Assembly (NCBI GenBank): GCA_014843695.1
Contig: CM026391.1
Location: 38,005,515-38,069,514, forward strand
Source of the DNA: Archivesica marissinica
Taxonomy: Eukaryota; Mollusca; Bivalvia; Venerida; Vesicomyidae
Reading direction: 5' to 3'
Length of the DNA: 64,000 nt
Under the pieces are notes generated by a model, which searched no databases, was not told the DNA's origin, and saw only the letters and a program-made list of their open reading frames with translations. This document shows, piece by piece, positions 39,501 through 53,960 of this stretch. The position numbers and the translations under genes were made by a program. How positions within the stretch are numbered: position 1 is the first letter of the stretch; every line of letters begins with the position of its first letter.

Positions 39501-41340
39501 TAACATATCGTGTTATATCATGCCAGGCTAGGTATAACAGATCAGGTTATATAATGCCAAGCTAAGTATAACATATCGTGTTATATCATGCCAGGCTACC
39601 TATAACAGATCAGGTTATATCATGCCAGGCTAAGTATAACAGATCAGGTTATATCATGCCAAGATACGTATAACAGATCAGGTTATATCATGCCAGGCTA
39701 CGTATAACATATCCTGTTATATCATGCCAAGCTACGTACAACATATCATGTTATATCATGCCAAGCTAAGTATAGCATATCGTGTTATATCATGCCAGGC
39801 TAAGTATAACAGATCAGGTTAAATTATGCCAGGCTAAGTATAACAGATCAGGTTATATCATGCCAGGCTAAGTTTAACAGATCAGGTTATATCATTCCTG
39901 GCTAAGTATAACATATCAGGTTATATCATGCCAAGCTACGTATAACAGATCAGGTTTTATCATGCCAGGCAAAGTATAACAGATCAGGTTATATCATGCC
40001 AAGATAGGTATAGCATATCGTGTTATATCATGCCAGGCTAAGTTTAACATATCGTGTTAAATCATGCCAAGCTAAGTATAACATATCGTGTTATATCATG
40101 CCAGGCTAAGCATAACATATCGTGTTATATAATGCCAATCTAAGTATAGCATATCGTGTTATATCATGTCAGGCTAAGTATAACATATCATGTTATATCA
40201 GGCCAAGCTAAGTATAGCAGAGCAGGTTATTTCATGCCAGGCTAAGTATAACATATCAGGTTATATCATGCCAAGCTACGCATAACAGATCAGTTTATAT
40301 CATGCCAAGCTACGTATAACAGATCAGTTTATATCATACCAAACTACGTATAACAGATCAGTTTATATCATGCCAAGCTAAATATAACAGATCAGGTTAT
40401 ATCATGCCAAGCTAAGTATAACATATCGTATTATATCATGCCAGGCTAAGTATAACATATAGTGTTATATCATGCCAGGCTAAGTATAACAGATCGGTTC
40501 ATATCATGCCAAGCTAAGTATAACATATCGTGTAATATCATGCCAGGCTAGGTATAACATATGAGGTTATATTATGCCAAGCTAAATATAACATATCGTG
40601 CTATATCATGCCAGGCTACGTATAACAGATCAGTTTATATCATGCCAGGCTAAGTATAACAGATCAGGTTATATCATTCCAAGCTAGGTATAACATATCG
40701 TGTTAAATCATGCCAGGCTAAGTATAACAGATGAGGTTATATCATGCCAAGCTAAGTATAACATATCGTGTTATATCATGCCAGGCTACGTATAACAGAT
40801 CAGGTTTTATGATGCCAGGCAAAGTATAACAGATCAGGTTATATCATGCCAAGCTACCTATAACATTTCGTGTTATATCATGCCAAGCTAAGTATAACAT
40901 ATCGTGTTATATTAAACCAGGCTAAGCATAATATATAGTGTTATATCATGCCAAGCTAAGTATAGCATATCGTGTTATATCATGCCAGGCTAAGTATAAC
41001 ATATCGTGTTATATCAGGCCAAGCTAACTATAACATATCGTGTTATATCATGCCAAGCTACGTACAACATATCGTGTTATATCATGCCAAGCTAAGTATA
41101 ACATATCGTATTATATCATGCCAGGCTAAGTATAACATATAGTGTTATATCATGCCAGGCTAAGTATAACAGATCGGTTCATATCATGCCAAGCTAAGTA
41201 TAACATATCGTGTAATATCATGCCAGGCTAGGTATAACATATGAGGTTATATTATGCCAAGCTAAATATAACATATCGTGCTATATCATGCCAGGCTACG
41301 TATAACAGATCAGTTTATATCATGCCAGGCTAAGTATAAC
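36541..41340. repeat. Higher-order duplication, 2584-bp offset with deletion
   Basis: Sequence from 36541 recurs from 39125, an offset of 2584 bp (76 monomers), with the rare AACAATTCAGG variant at about 36783 and 39367. After about 37160/39715 the second copy lacks about 13 monomers, and the offset later becomes 2210 (38131/40341) and 2074 (38951/41025), all multiples of 34. A further segment near 40410-40660 recurs 680 bp later (20 monomers). Confidence 0.85.
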
Positions 41341-42719
41341 AGATCAGGTTATATCATGCCAAGCTACTTACAACATATCGTGTTATATCATGCCAAGCTA
41401 AGTATAACAGATCAGGTTATATCATGCCAAGCTAAGTATAACAGATCAGGTTATATCATGCCAGGCTAAGTATAACATATCGTGTTATATCATGCCAGGC
41501 TAAGTATAACAGATCAGTTTATATCATGCCAAGCTAAGTATAACGTATCGTGTTATATCATGCCAGGCTAAGTATAACAGATCAGGTTATATCATGCCAA
41601 GCTAATTATAACAGATCAGGTTATATCATGCCAAGCTACGTATAACAGATCAGGTTATATCATGCCAGGCTAAGTATATCAGATCAGGTTATATCATGCC
41701 AAGCTAAGTATAACAGATTAGGTTATATCATGCCAAGCTAAGTATATCAGATCAGGTTACATCATGCCCGGCTAAGTATAACAGATCAGGTTATATCATG
41801 CCAGGCTACGCATAACAGATCAGGTTATATCATGCCAGGCTAAGTATAACATATCAGTTTATATCATGCCAAGCTAGGTATAACAGATCAGTTTATATCA
41901 TGCCAAGCTACGTATAACAGATCAGGTTATATCATGCCAGGCTAAGTATAATATATCGTAATATATCATGCCAGGCTAAGTATATCATATCGTGTTATAT
42001 CATGCCAAGCTAAGTAAACATATCGTGTTACATCATGCCAGGCTAAGTATAACAAATCAGGTTATATCATGCCAAGCTAAGTATAACATATCGTGTTATA
42101 TCCTGCCAGGCTAAGTATAACAGATCAGGTTATATCATGCCAAGCTAAGTATAACAGATCGGGTTATATCATGCCAGGCTAAGTATGACAAATCAGGTTA
42201 TATCATGCCAAGCTAAGTATAACAGATCGTGTTATATCATGCCAGGCTAAGTATAACAGATCAGGTTATATCATGCCAAGCTATGTATAACAGATCAGGT
42301 TATATCATGCCAGGCTACGTATGACAGATCAGGTTATATCATGCCCGGCTAAGTATAACAGATCGGGTCATATCATGCCAAGCTAAGTATAACATATCGT
42401 GTTATATCATGCCAGGCTAGGTATAACAGATCAGGTTATATCATGCCAAGCTAAGTATAGCATATCGTGTTATATCATGCCAGGCTACGTTTAACAGATC
42501 AGGTTGGATCATGCCAGGCTAAGTATAACAGATCAGGTTATATCATGCCAAGCTACGTATAACAGATCAGGTTATATCATGCCAGGCTAAGTATAACATA
42601 TCGTGTTATATCATGCCAGGCTACGTATAACAGATCAGGTTATATCATGCCAAGCTAGGTATAACATATCGTGTTATATCATGCCTGGCTAAGTATAACA
42701 TATCAGGTTATATCAAGCC

Positions 42720-45700
42720 AAGCTTAGTATAACATATCGTGTTATATAGTGCCTGGCTACGTATAACAGATATGGTTATATTATGCCATGCTAGGTATAA
42801 CAGATCAGGTTATATCATGTCAGGCTACCTATAACAGATTAGGTTATATCATGACAGGCTATGTATAACAGATCAGGTTATATCCTGCCAGGCTAGGTAT
42901 AGCAGATCAGTTTCTAGCATGCTAAGCTACGTATAACAGCTCAAGTTATATCATGCCAAGCTAAGTATAACATATCGTGTTATATCATGCCAAGCTAAGT
43001 AAAACATATCAAATTATATCATGCCAAGCTAAGTATAACATATCGGGTTATATCATGCCAAGCTAAGTATAACATATCAGGTTATATCATGCCAAGCTGA
43101 GTATAACAGATCAAGTTATATCGTACAAAGCTAAGTATAACATATCAGGTAATATCATGCCAAGCTAAGTATAGAATATCGTGTTATATCATGCCATGCT
43201 AAGTATAACATATCAGGTTATATCATGCCAAGCTAAGTATAACAGCTCAGGTTATATCATGTCAAGCTAAGTATAACAGATCAGGTTATATCGTACCAAG
43301 CTAGGTAAAACAGATCAGGTTATATCATGCTAAGTTAAGTATAACAGATCATGTTATTTCCTACTAAACTAAGTATAACAGATCAGGTTATATCGTATAA
43401 AGCTAGTTAGACAGATCAATTTATATCCTACAACGCTAAGTATATCAGATCGGGTTATATCATGCCAAGCTAAGTATAACAGATCGGGTTATATCATGCC
43501 AAGTTAAGTATAACAGATCGGGTTATATCATACCAAGCTAAGTATAACAGATCAGGTTATATCATGCCAAGCTAAGTATACCAGATCAGATTATATCATG
43601 CCAGGCTAAGCATAGCAGATCAATTTATATCGTACAAAGCTAAGTATAACAGATCAGGTTATATCATACAAAGCTACGTATAACAGATCAGGTTATATCG
43701 TACCAAGCTAATATCATGCCAAGCTAAGTATAACAGATCGGGTTATATCATGCCATGCTAAGTATAACAGATCCGGCTATATCATGCCAAGCTATGTATA
43801 ACAGATCGGGTTATATCATACCAAGCTAAGTATAACATATCGGGTTATATCATGCCAAGCTAAGTAGAACAGATCAGGTTATATCATGCCAAGCTACGTA
43901 TAACAGATCAGGTTATATCATGCCAAGCTAAGTATAACAGATCAGGTTATATCATGCCAAGCTACCTATAACAGATCAGGTTATATCATGTCAAGCTACC
44001 TATACCAGATCAGGTTATATCATGCCAAGTTAAGTATAACAGATCAGGTTATATCGTACCAAGCTAAGTATAACAGATCAGGTTATATCGTATCAAGCTA
44101 CGTATAACATATCAGGTTATATCCTACCAAGCTAAGTATAACAGATCAGGTTATATCGTACCAAGCTAAGAATAACAAATCAGGTTATATCATGCCAAGC
44201 TAAGTATAACAGATCAGGTTATATCATACCAAGCTAAGCATAACAGATCAGGTTATATCATGCAAAGCTAAGTATAACAGATCAGGTTATATCATGCCAA
44301 GCTAAGGATAACATATCAGGTTATATCGTACCAAGCTAAGTCTAACAGATCAAGTTATATAGTACCAAGCTATGTATAACAGTTCAAGTTATATCATGCC
44401 AAGCTAAATATAACAGATCAGGTTATATCATGCCAAGCTAAAGGTAACAGATCAGGTTATATTGTAACATGCTAAGTATAACAGATCAGATTATATCATA
44501 CCAAGCTAAGTATAACAGGTCGGGTTATATCGTACTCCTCTAAGTATAACAGATCAGGTTTTATCGTACAACGCTAAGTATAACAGCTAAAGTTATATCA
44601 TGCCAAGCTAAGTATAACAGATCAATTTATATCGTACAACGCTACGTATAACAGATCGTGTTATATCATTCCAAGCTAAGTATAACATATCAAGTTATAA
44701 TGCCAAGCTAATAACAGATCAGGTTATATCGTACCAAGTTAAGTTTAACAGATCAGGTTATATCTTACCAAGCTAAGTATAACAGATCAGGTTATATCGT
44801 ACCAAGCTAAGTATAACAGATCAGGTTATATCGTACCAAGTTAAAATAACAAATCAGGTTATATCGTACCAAGCTAAGTATAATATATCAGGTTATATCA
44901 TGCCAAGCTAAGCATAACATATCAGGTTATATCGTACCAAGCTAAGTTTAAAAGATTAGGTTATATCGTACCAATTTAAGTATAACAGATCAGGTTATAT
45001 CGTATCAAGCTAAGTTTAAAAGATTAGGTTATATCGAACCAAGCTAAGTATAACAGATCAGGTTATATCGTACGAAGCTAAGTATAACAAATCAGGTTAT
45101 ATCCTACCAATTTAAGTATAACAGATCAGGTTATATCGAACCAAGCTAAGTATAACAGATCAGGTTATATCGTACCAAGCTAAGTATAACAGATCAGGTT
45201 ATATCTTACCAATTTAAGAATAGCAGATCAGGTTATATCGTACCAAGCTACCTATAACAGATCAGGTTATATCATGCCAAGCTACCTATAACAGATCAGG
45301 TTATATCATGCACAAGCTACCTATAACAGATCAGGTTTTATCATGCCAAGCTAAGTGTAAGAGATCAGGTTATATCGTACCAAGCTAAGAATAACAAATC
45401 AGGTTATATCATGCCAAGCTAAGTATAATAAATCAGGTTATATCATGCCAAGCTAGGTATAACAGATTAGGCTATATCGTACCAAGCTATTATCATGCCA
45501 AGCTAAGTATAACAGATCGCGTTATATCATGCCAAGCTAAGTATAACAGATCGGGTTATATCATGCCAAGCTAAGTATAACAGATCGGGTTATATCATGC
45601 CAAGCTACGTAAATCAGAACAGGTTATATCATGCCAAGTTAAGTATAACAGATCAGGTTATATCATGTCAAGATACTAACAACAGATCAGGTTATATCAT

Positions 45701-48700
45701 GCTAAGCTAAGTATAGCAGATCAAGTTATATCGTACCAAGCTATGCATAACAGATCGGGTTATATCGTACTAAGCTAGGTATAACTGATTAGGTTATATC
45801 GTACCAAGCTATTATCATGCCAAGCTAATTATAACAGATCGCGTTATATCATGCCAAGCTAATTATAACAGATCGCGTTATATCATGCCAAGCTAAATAT
45901 AACAGAGCAGGTTATATCGTTCCAAGCTAAGTATAACTTATCAGGTTATATCGTACCAAGCCAAGAATAACAAATCAGGTTATATCATGCCAAGCTAAGT
46001 ATAGCATATCGGGATATATCATGCCAAGCTAATTTTAACAGATCAGGTTATATCATGCCAAGATATGCATAACAAATCAGGTTATATCATGCCAAGTTAA
46101 GTATAACAGATCAGGTTATATCGTACTAAGCTAGGTATAACTGATTAGGTTATATCGTACCAAGCTATTATCATGCCAAGCTAATTATAACAGATCGCGT
46201 TATATCATGCCAAGCTAAGTATAACAGATCGGGTTATATCATGCCAAGCTAAGTATAACAGATCGGGTTATATCATGCCAAGTTAAGTATAACAGATCAG
46301 GAAATATCATGACAAGATACTAACAACAGATCGGGTTATATCATGCCAAGCTAAGTATAACAGATCAGGTTATATCATGCCAAGCTAAGTATATCAGATC
46401 AAGTTATATCGTACCAAGCTATGCATAACAGATCGGGTTACATCATGCCAAGCTAAATATAACAGAGCAGTTTTATATCATGCCAAGCTAAATATAACAT
46501 ATCAGGTTATATCGTACCAAGCTAAGTATAACATATCAGGTTATATCGTACCAAGTTAAGTATAACAGATCAGGTTATATCGTACAAAGCTAAGTATAAC
46601 AGATCAGGTTATATCGTACCAAGCTAAGAATAACAAATCAGGTTATATCATGCCAAGTTAAGTATAACAGATCAGGTTATATCATGCCAAGCTACTTATA
46701 ACAGATCAGGTTATATCATGCCAAGCTACGTATAACAGATCAGGTTATATCGTACCAAACTAATATTATGCCAAGCTAAGTACAAAAGATCAGGTTATAT
46801 CATGCCAAGCTAAGTTTAACAGATCGGGTTATATCATGCCAGGCTAAGTATAACAGATATATATATATCTTACCAAGCTATGTATAACAGATCGGGTTAT
46901 ATCATGCCAAGCTAAATATAACAGACCAGGTTATATCATGCCAAGCTAAGTAGAACAGATCGGGTTATATCATGCCAAGCTATGTATAACAGATCTGGTT
47001 ATATCATACCAAGCTAAGTATAACATATCGGGATATATCATGCCAAGCTAAGTATAACATATCAGGTTGTATCATGCCAAGCTAAGTATAACAGATCAGG
47101 TTATATCATGCCAAGATACTAACAACAGATCAGGTTATATCATGCCAAGCTATGTTTAACAGATCGGTTTATATCATGCCACGCTAAGTATAACAGAACA
47201 GCTTATATCATGCCAAGCTAAGTAGAACAGATCAGGTTATATCGTACCAAGCTATGTAATACAGATCGGGTTATATAATGCGAAGCTAAATATAACAGAT
47301 CAGGTTATATCATGCCAAGCTACCTATAACAGATCAGGTTATATCGTACCAAGCTATGCATAACAGATCGGGTTATATCATGCCAAGCTAAGTAGAACAG
47401 ATCAGGTTATATCGTAACATGCTAAGTATAACAGAACATGTTATATCGTGCCAAGCTAAGCATAACATATCAGGTTATATCATGCCAAGCTAAGTATAAC
47501 AGCTCATGTTATATCATGCCAAGCTAAGTATAACATTTCAGGTTATATCATGCCAAGCTACCTATAACAGATCAGGTTATATCATGCCAAGCTACCTATA
47601 ACAGATCAGGTTATATCATGCCAAGCTAAGTATAACATAACAGGTTATATTATGCCAAGATACGTACAACAGATCATGTTATATCATGCCAAGCTAAGTT
47701 TAACAGATCGGGGTATATCATGCCAAGCTAAGTATAACAGATCAGGTTATATCATGCCAAGCTAAGTATAACAGATAAATTGATATCGTACCAAGCTATG
47801 TATAACAGATCGGGTTTTATCATGCCAAGCTAAATATAACAGATCAGGTTATATCATGCCAAGCTAAGTATAACAGATCAGGTTATATCGTACCAAGCTA
47901 ACTATAACAGGTCGGGTTATATCGTACTCATCTAAGTATAACAGATCAGGTTATATCTTACAAGGATAAGTATAACAGCTCAAGTTATATCATACCAAGC
48001 TAAGTAGAACAGATCAGGTTATATCGTAGCATGCTAAGTATAACAGATCAGGTTATATCGTGCCAAATTAAGAATAACAGATCAGGTTATATCGTAACAT
48101 ACTAAGTATAACAGATCGGTTTATATCATGCCAAGCTAAGTATAACAGCTCAAGTTATATCATGCCAAGCTAAGTATAACAGATCAGGTTATATCATGCC
48201 AAGCTACGTATAACAGATCAGGTTATATCATGCCAAGCTAAGCATAACAGACCAGTTTATAACATGCCAAGCTAGGTACAACAGATCAGGTTATATCATG
48301 CCAAGCTAAGTTTAATAGATCGAGTTATATCATGCCAAGCTAAATATCACAGATCAGGTTATATCATGCCAAGCTAAGTATAACAGATCAAGTTATATCG
48401 TACCGAGCTATGTATAGCAGATCGGGTGATATCATGCCAAGCTAAGTATAACAGATCAGGTTATATCGTAACATGCTAAGTATAACAGATCAAGTTATAT
48501 CGTACCCAGCTAAGTATAACAGGTCGGGTTATATCGTACCAAGCTAAGTATACCAGATACATTTATATCGTACAATGCTAATTACAACAGATCTTGTTAT
48601 ATCATGCCATGCTAAGTATAACATATCGAGTTATATCATGCCAAGCAAAGTATAACATATCAGGTTGTATCATGCCAAGATAAGTATAACAGATCAAGTT

Positions 48701-51700
48701 ATATCGTACCAAGCTAATTATAACAGATCGGGTTATATAATGCCAATCTAAGTATAACAGATCGATTTATATCATGCCAAGCTAATAACTGATCGGGTTA
48801 TATCATGCCAAGCTAAGTATAACAGATCAGCTTATATAGTACCAAGCTAAGTATAACAGTTCAGGTTATATCCTACCAAGTTAAGTATATCAGATCAGGT
48901 TATATCGTACCAAGCTAAGTATAACATATCAGGTTATATCGTACCAAGCTAAGTATAACAGATCAGGTTATATCGTACCAAGCTAAGATTAACAAATCAG
49001 GTTATATCATGCCAAGCTAAGTTTAACAGATCAGGTTATATCATGCCAAGCTAAGCATAACAGATCAGGTTATATCATGCAAAGCTATGTATAACAGATC
49101 AGGTTATATCGTACCAAGCTAAGTATAACAGATCAGGTTATATCGTACCAATTTAAGTATAACAGATCAGGTGATATCGTACCAAGCTAGGTATAGCAGA
49201 TCAGGTTGTATCGTACCAAGCTAAGTATAACAGATCAGGTTATATCGTACCAAGCTAGGTATATCAGATCAGGTTATATCATGCCAAGCTACGTATAACA
49301 GATCAGGTTATATCATGCCAAGCTAAGCATAACAGACCAGTTTATAACATGCCAAGCTAGGTACAACAGATCAGGTTATATCATGCTAAGCTAAGTTTAA
49401 TAGATCGAGTTATATCATGCCAAGCTAAATATCACAGATCACGTTATATCGTACCGAGCTATGTATAGCAGATCGGGTGATATCATGCCAAGCTAAGTAT
49501 AACAGATCAGGTTATATCGTAACATGCTAAGTATAACAGATCAAGTTATATCGTACCCAGCTAAGTATAACAGGTCGGGTTATATCGTACCAAGCTAAGT
49601 ATACCAGACATATTTATATCGTACAATGCTAATTATAACAGATCGTGTTATATCATGCCATGCTAAGTATAACATATCGAGTTATATCATGCCAAGCTAA
49701 TAACAGATCGGGGTATATCATGCCAAGCTAAGTATAACGGATCAGGTTATATCATGCCAAGCTAAATATAACAGATCAGGTTATATCATGCCAAGCTAAG
49801 TATAACAGATCAGGATATATCGTATCAAGCTAAGTATAACAGGTCGGGTTATATCGTACCAAGCTAAGTATAAAAGATCTGGTTATATCGTACCAAGCTA
49901 TGTATAACAGACCAGGTTATATTGTCCCAAGCTATTATCATGCCAAGCTAAGTATAACAGATCGAGTTATATCATGCCAAGCTAAGTATAACAGATCGGG
50001 TTATATCATGCCAAGCTAAGTATAACAGATCGGGTTATATCATGCCAAGCTAAGTATACCAGATCAGGTTATATCATGCCAAGCTAAGCATAACAGATCA
50101 ATCTATATCGTATAAAGCTAAGTATAACAGATCGGGTTATATCATGCCAAGCTAAGTATAACATATCGTGTTATATCATGCCAAGCTAAGTTTAACATAT
50201 CAAGCTATATCATGCCAAGCTAAGTATAACAGATCGCGTTATATCATGCCAAGCTCTGTATAACAGATCGCGTTATATCATGCCAAGCAAAGTATAACAT
50301 ATCAGGTTGTATCATGCCAAGATAAGTATAACAGATCAAATTATATCGTACCAAGCTAATTATAACAGATCAGGTTGTATCATGCCAAGCTAAGTATAAC
50401 AGATCAAGGTATATCGTACCAAGCTAAGTATAACAGATCGGGTTATATCATGCCAAGCTAAGTGTAACATATCGTGTTATATCATGCCAAGCTAAGTTTA
50501 ACATATCAGGCTATATCATGCCAAGCTAAGTATAACAGATCGGGTTATATCATGCCAAGCTATGTATAACAGATCGGGTTATATCATGCCAAGCAAAGTA
50601 TAACATATCAGGTTGTATCATGCCAAGATAAGTATAACAGATCAAGTCATATCGTACCAAGCTATGTATAACAGATCGGGTTATATAATGCCAAGCTAAG
50701 TATAACAGATCAATTTATATCATGCCAAGCTAATAACTGATCGGGTTATATCATGCCAAGCTAAGTATAACAGATCAGGTTATATCGTACCAATTTAAGT
50801 ATAACAGATCAGGTTATATCGTACCAAGCTAGGTATAACAGATCAGGTTGTATCGTACCAAGCTAAGTATAACAGATCAGGTTATATCGTACCAAGCTAG
50901 GTATATCAGATCAGGTTATATCGTACAAAGCTTTTATCATGCCAAGCTAAGTATAACAGATCGAGTTATATCATGCCAAGCTAAGTATAACAGATCAAGT
51001 TATATCGTACCAAGCTATGTATAACAGATCGGGTTATATAATGCCAAGCTAAATATAACAGATCAGGTTATATCATGTCAAGCTAAGTATAATAGATCAG
51101 ATTATATCGTAACATGCTAAGTATAACAGATCAGGTTATATCGTACAACTCTAAGTATAACAGCTCAAGTTATATCATGCCAAGTTAAGTATAACAGATC
51201 GAGTTATATCATGCCAAGCTAAGTATAACATATCATGTTATATCATACCAAGCTAATTATAACAGATCAGTTTATATCGTACCAAGCTAAGAATAACAAA
51301 TCAGGTTATATCATGCCAAGCTAAGTATAACAGATCAGGTTATATCATGTCAAGCTAAGCATAACAGATAAGATTATATCATGCAAAGCTAAGTCTAACA
51401 GATCAGGTTATATCGTACCAAGCTAAGTATAACAGATCAGGTTATATCGTTCCAATTTAAGTATAACAGATCAGGTTATATCGTACCAAGCTAATTATAA
51501 CAGATCAGGTTATATCGTACCAAGCTAAGTATAACAGATCAGGTTATATCGTACCAAGCTAGGTATAACAGATCAGGTTATATCGTACCAAGCTATTATC
51601 ATGCCAAGCTAAGTATAACAGATCGAGTTATATCATGCCAAGCTAAGTATAACTGATCGGGTTATATCATGCCAAGCTAAGTATAACAGATCGGGTTATA

Positions 51701-53795
51701 TCATGCCAAGCTAAGTGTACCAGATCAGGTTATATCATGCCAAGCTAAGCATAACAGATCAATCTATATCGTATAAAGCTAAGTATACCAGATCGGGTTA
51801 TATCATGCCAAGCTATGTATAGCAGATCGGGTTATATCATACCAAGCTAAGTATAACATATCGGGTTATATCATGCCAAGCTAAATATAACATATCAGGT
51901 TGTATCATGCCAAGCTAAGTATAACAGATCAAGGTATATCGTACCAAGCTAAGTATAACAGATCGGGTTATATCATGCCAAGCTAAGTGTAACATATCGT
52001 GTTATATCATGCCAAGCTAAGTTTAACATATCAGGCTATATCATGCCAAGCTAAGTATAACAGATCGGGTTATATCATGCCAAGCTATGTATAACAGATC
52101 GGGTTATATCATGCCAAGCAAAGTATAACATATCAGGTTGTATCATGCCAAGATAAGTATAACAGATCAAGTCATATCGTACCAAGCTATGTATAACAGA
52201 TCGGGTTATATAATGCCAAGCTAAGTATAACAGATCAATTTATATCATGCCAAGCTAATAACTGATCGGGTTATATCATGCCAAGCTAAGTATAACAGAT
52301 CAGGTTATATAGTACCAAGCTAAGTATAACAGTTCAGGTTATATCCTACCAAGTTAAGTATATCAGATCAGGTTATATCGTACCAAGCTAAGTATAACAT
52401 ATCAGGTTATATCGTACCAAGCTAAGTATAACAGATCAGGTTATATCGTACCAAGCTAAGATTAACAAATAAGGTTATATCATGCCAAGCTAAGTTTAAC
52501 AGATCAGGTTATATCATGCCAAGCTAAGCATAACAGATCAGGTTATATCATGCAAAGCTATGTATAACATATCAGGTTATATCGTACCAAGCTAAGTTTA
52601 ACAGATCAGGTTATATCATGCCAAGCTAAGTTTAACAGATGGGTTTATATCATGCCAAGCTAAGTATAACAGCTCAAGTTATATCATGCCAAGCTAAGTA
52701 TAACATATCGGGCTATATCATGCCAAGCTAAGTATAACAGATCAGGTTATATCGTACCAAGCTAAGTATAACAGATCAGGTTATATCGTACCAAGTTAAG
52801 TATAACAGATCAGGTAATATCGTACCAAGCTAAGTATAACATATGTGGTTATATCATACCAAGCTAAGTATAACAGATCAGGTTATATCGTACCAAGCTA
52901 AGAATAACAAATCAGGTTATATCATGCCAAGCTAAATATAACAGATCAGGTTATATCATGCCAAGCTAAGTATAACATATCATGTTATATCGTACCAAGC
53001 TATGTATAGCAAATCGGGTTATATAATGCCAAGCTAAATAAAACAGATGAGGTTATATCATGCCAAGCTATGCATAACAGATCAGGTTATATCGTAACAT
53101 GCTAAGTATAACAGCTCAAGTTATACCATGCCAAGTTAAGTATAACAGATCGAGTTATATCATGCCAAGCTAAGTATAACAGATCGGGTTATATCATGCC
53201 AAGCTAAGTACAACAGATCAGGTTATATCGTACCAAGCTAAGTATAACAGATCAGGTTATATCGTACCAAGTTAAGTATAACAGATCAGGTAATATCGTA
53301 CCAAGCTAAGTATAACATATCAGGTTATATCAAACCAAGCTAAGTATAACAGATCAGTTTATATCGTACCAAGCTAAGAATAAAAAATCAGGTTATATCA
53401 TGCCAAGCTAAGTATAACAGATCAGGTTATATCATGCCAAGCTAAGCATAATATATCAGATTATATCATGCAAAGCTAAGTATAACAGATCAGGTTATAT
53501 CGTACCAAGCTAAGTATAACAGATCAGGTTATATCGTTCCAATTTAAGTATAACAGATCAGGTTATATCGTACCAAGCTAATTATAACAGATCAGGTTAT
53601 ATCGTACCAAGCTAAGTATAACAGATCAGGTTATATCGTACCAAGCTAGGTATAACAGATCAGGTTATATCGTACCAAGCTATTATCATGCCAAGCTAAG
53701 TATAACAGATCGAGTTATATCATGCCAAGCTAAGTATAACTGATCGGGTTATATCATGCCAAGCTAAGTATACCAGATCAGGTAATATCATGTCA
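42720..53795. repeat. Diverged satellite subfamily (ATCGTACC type)
   Basis: From about 42.7-43.1 kb the CCAGGC and ATCGTGTTATA variants become rare, and monomers with ATCGTACCAAGCTAAGTATA become common. Truncated monomers appear only here, such as GCTATTATCATGCC at 45486, 45808, 46164, 49931, 51592 and 53679, and AAGCTAATAACTGATCGGG near 48779, 50727 and 52252. Internal duplications have offsets of about 1051, 1525 and 2087 bp. This part lies next to the LINE-bounded edge of the array. Confidence 0.85.
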
Positions 53796-53960
53796 GTTAT
53801 TAGATTGTCCATAATGTTGAGGTGTAAACCTTTAACAAAATTCTTTGTTTTTGTTCTAGTATTTGTTTTTCCTATATGTACTTGCCTGTTCTGTCGTATA
53901 CATACAATGAATGCTCAATATCATAAGTTTGCTTCTCAATTACCTTTAATAATAATTTGA

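Larger units (their letters stand above)
13761..53795. repeat. 40-kb satellite array of a 34-bp monomer
   Basis: About 1,180 head-to-tail monomers of 34 bp, uninterrupted by other sequence. The core is TATCATGCCAAGCTAAGTAT followed by a linked variable part, most often AACAGATCAGG or AACATATCGTG before TTATA. Common variant sites are CCAAGC/CCAGGC, TAAGTA/TACGTA/TAGGTA and ATCATG/ATCGTA. Arms TATAAC and GTTATA flank the variable part, giving a potential hairpin in each monomer. Since 34 is not a multiple of three, each frame repeats every 102 bp, and the many 63-65-codon ORFs are all copies of the same artefact. The array is consistent with heterochromatin, but location (centromeric, subtelomeric or interstitial) cannot be told from the sequence. 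Confidence 0.98.

Noticed and set aside
14823..41469. Many 63-65-codon plus-strand ORFs (MLYHAKLSITY-type)
   Set aside because: They are repeats of the same 34-bp monomer read in three frames (102-bp period), start mostly at GTG or TTG, and depend on a TAA/TAC variant. No sign of a real protein.
13761..53795. CRISPR-like array
   Set aside because: Regular 34-bp periodicity, but there are no unique spacers between repeats: the entire unit repeats, and the context is eukaryotic.
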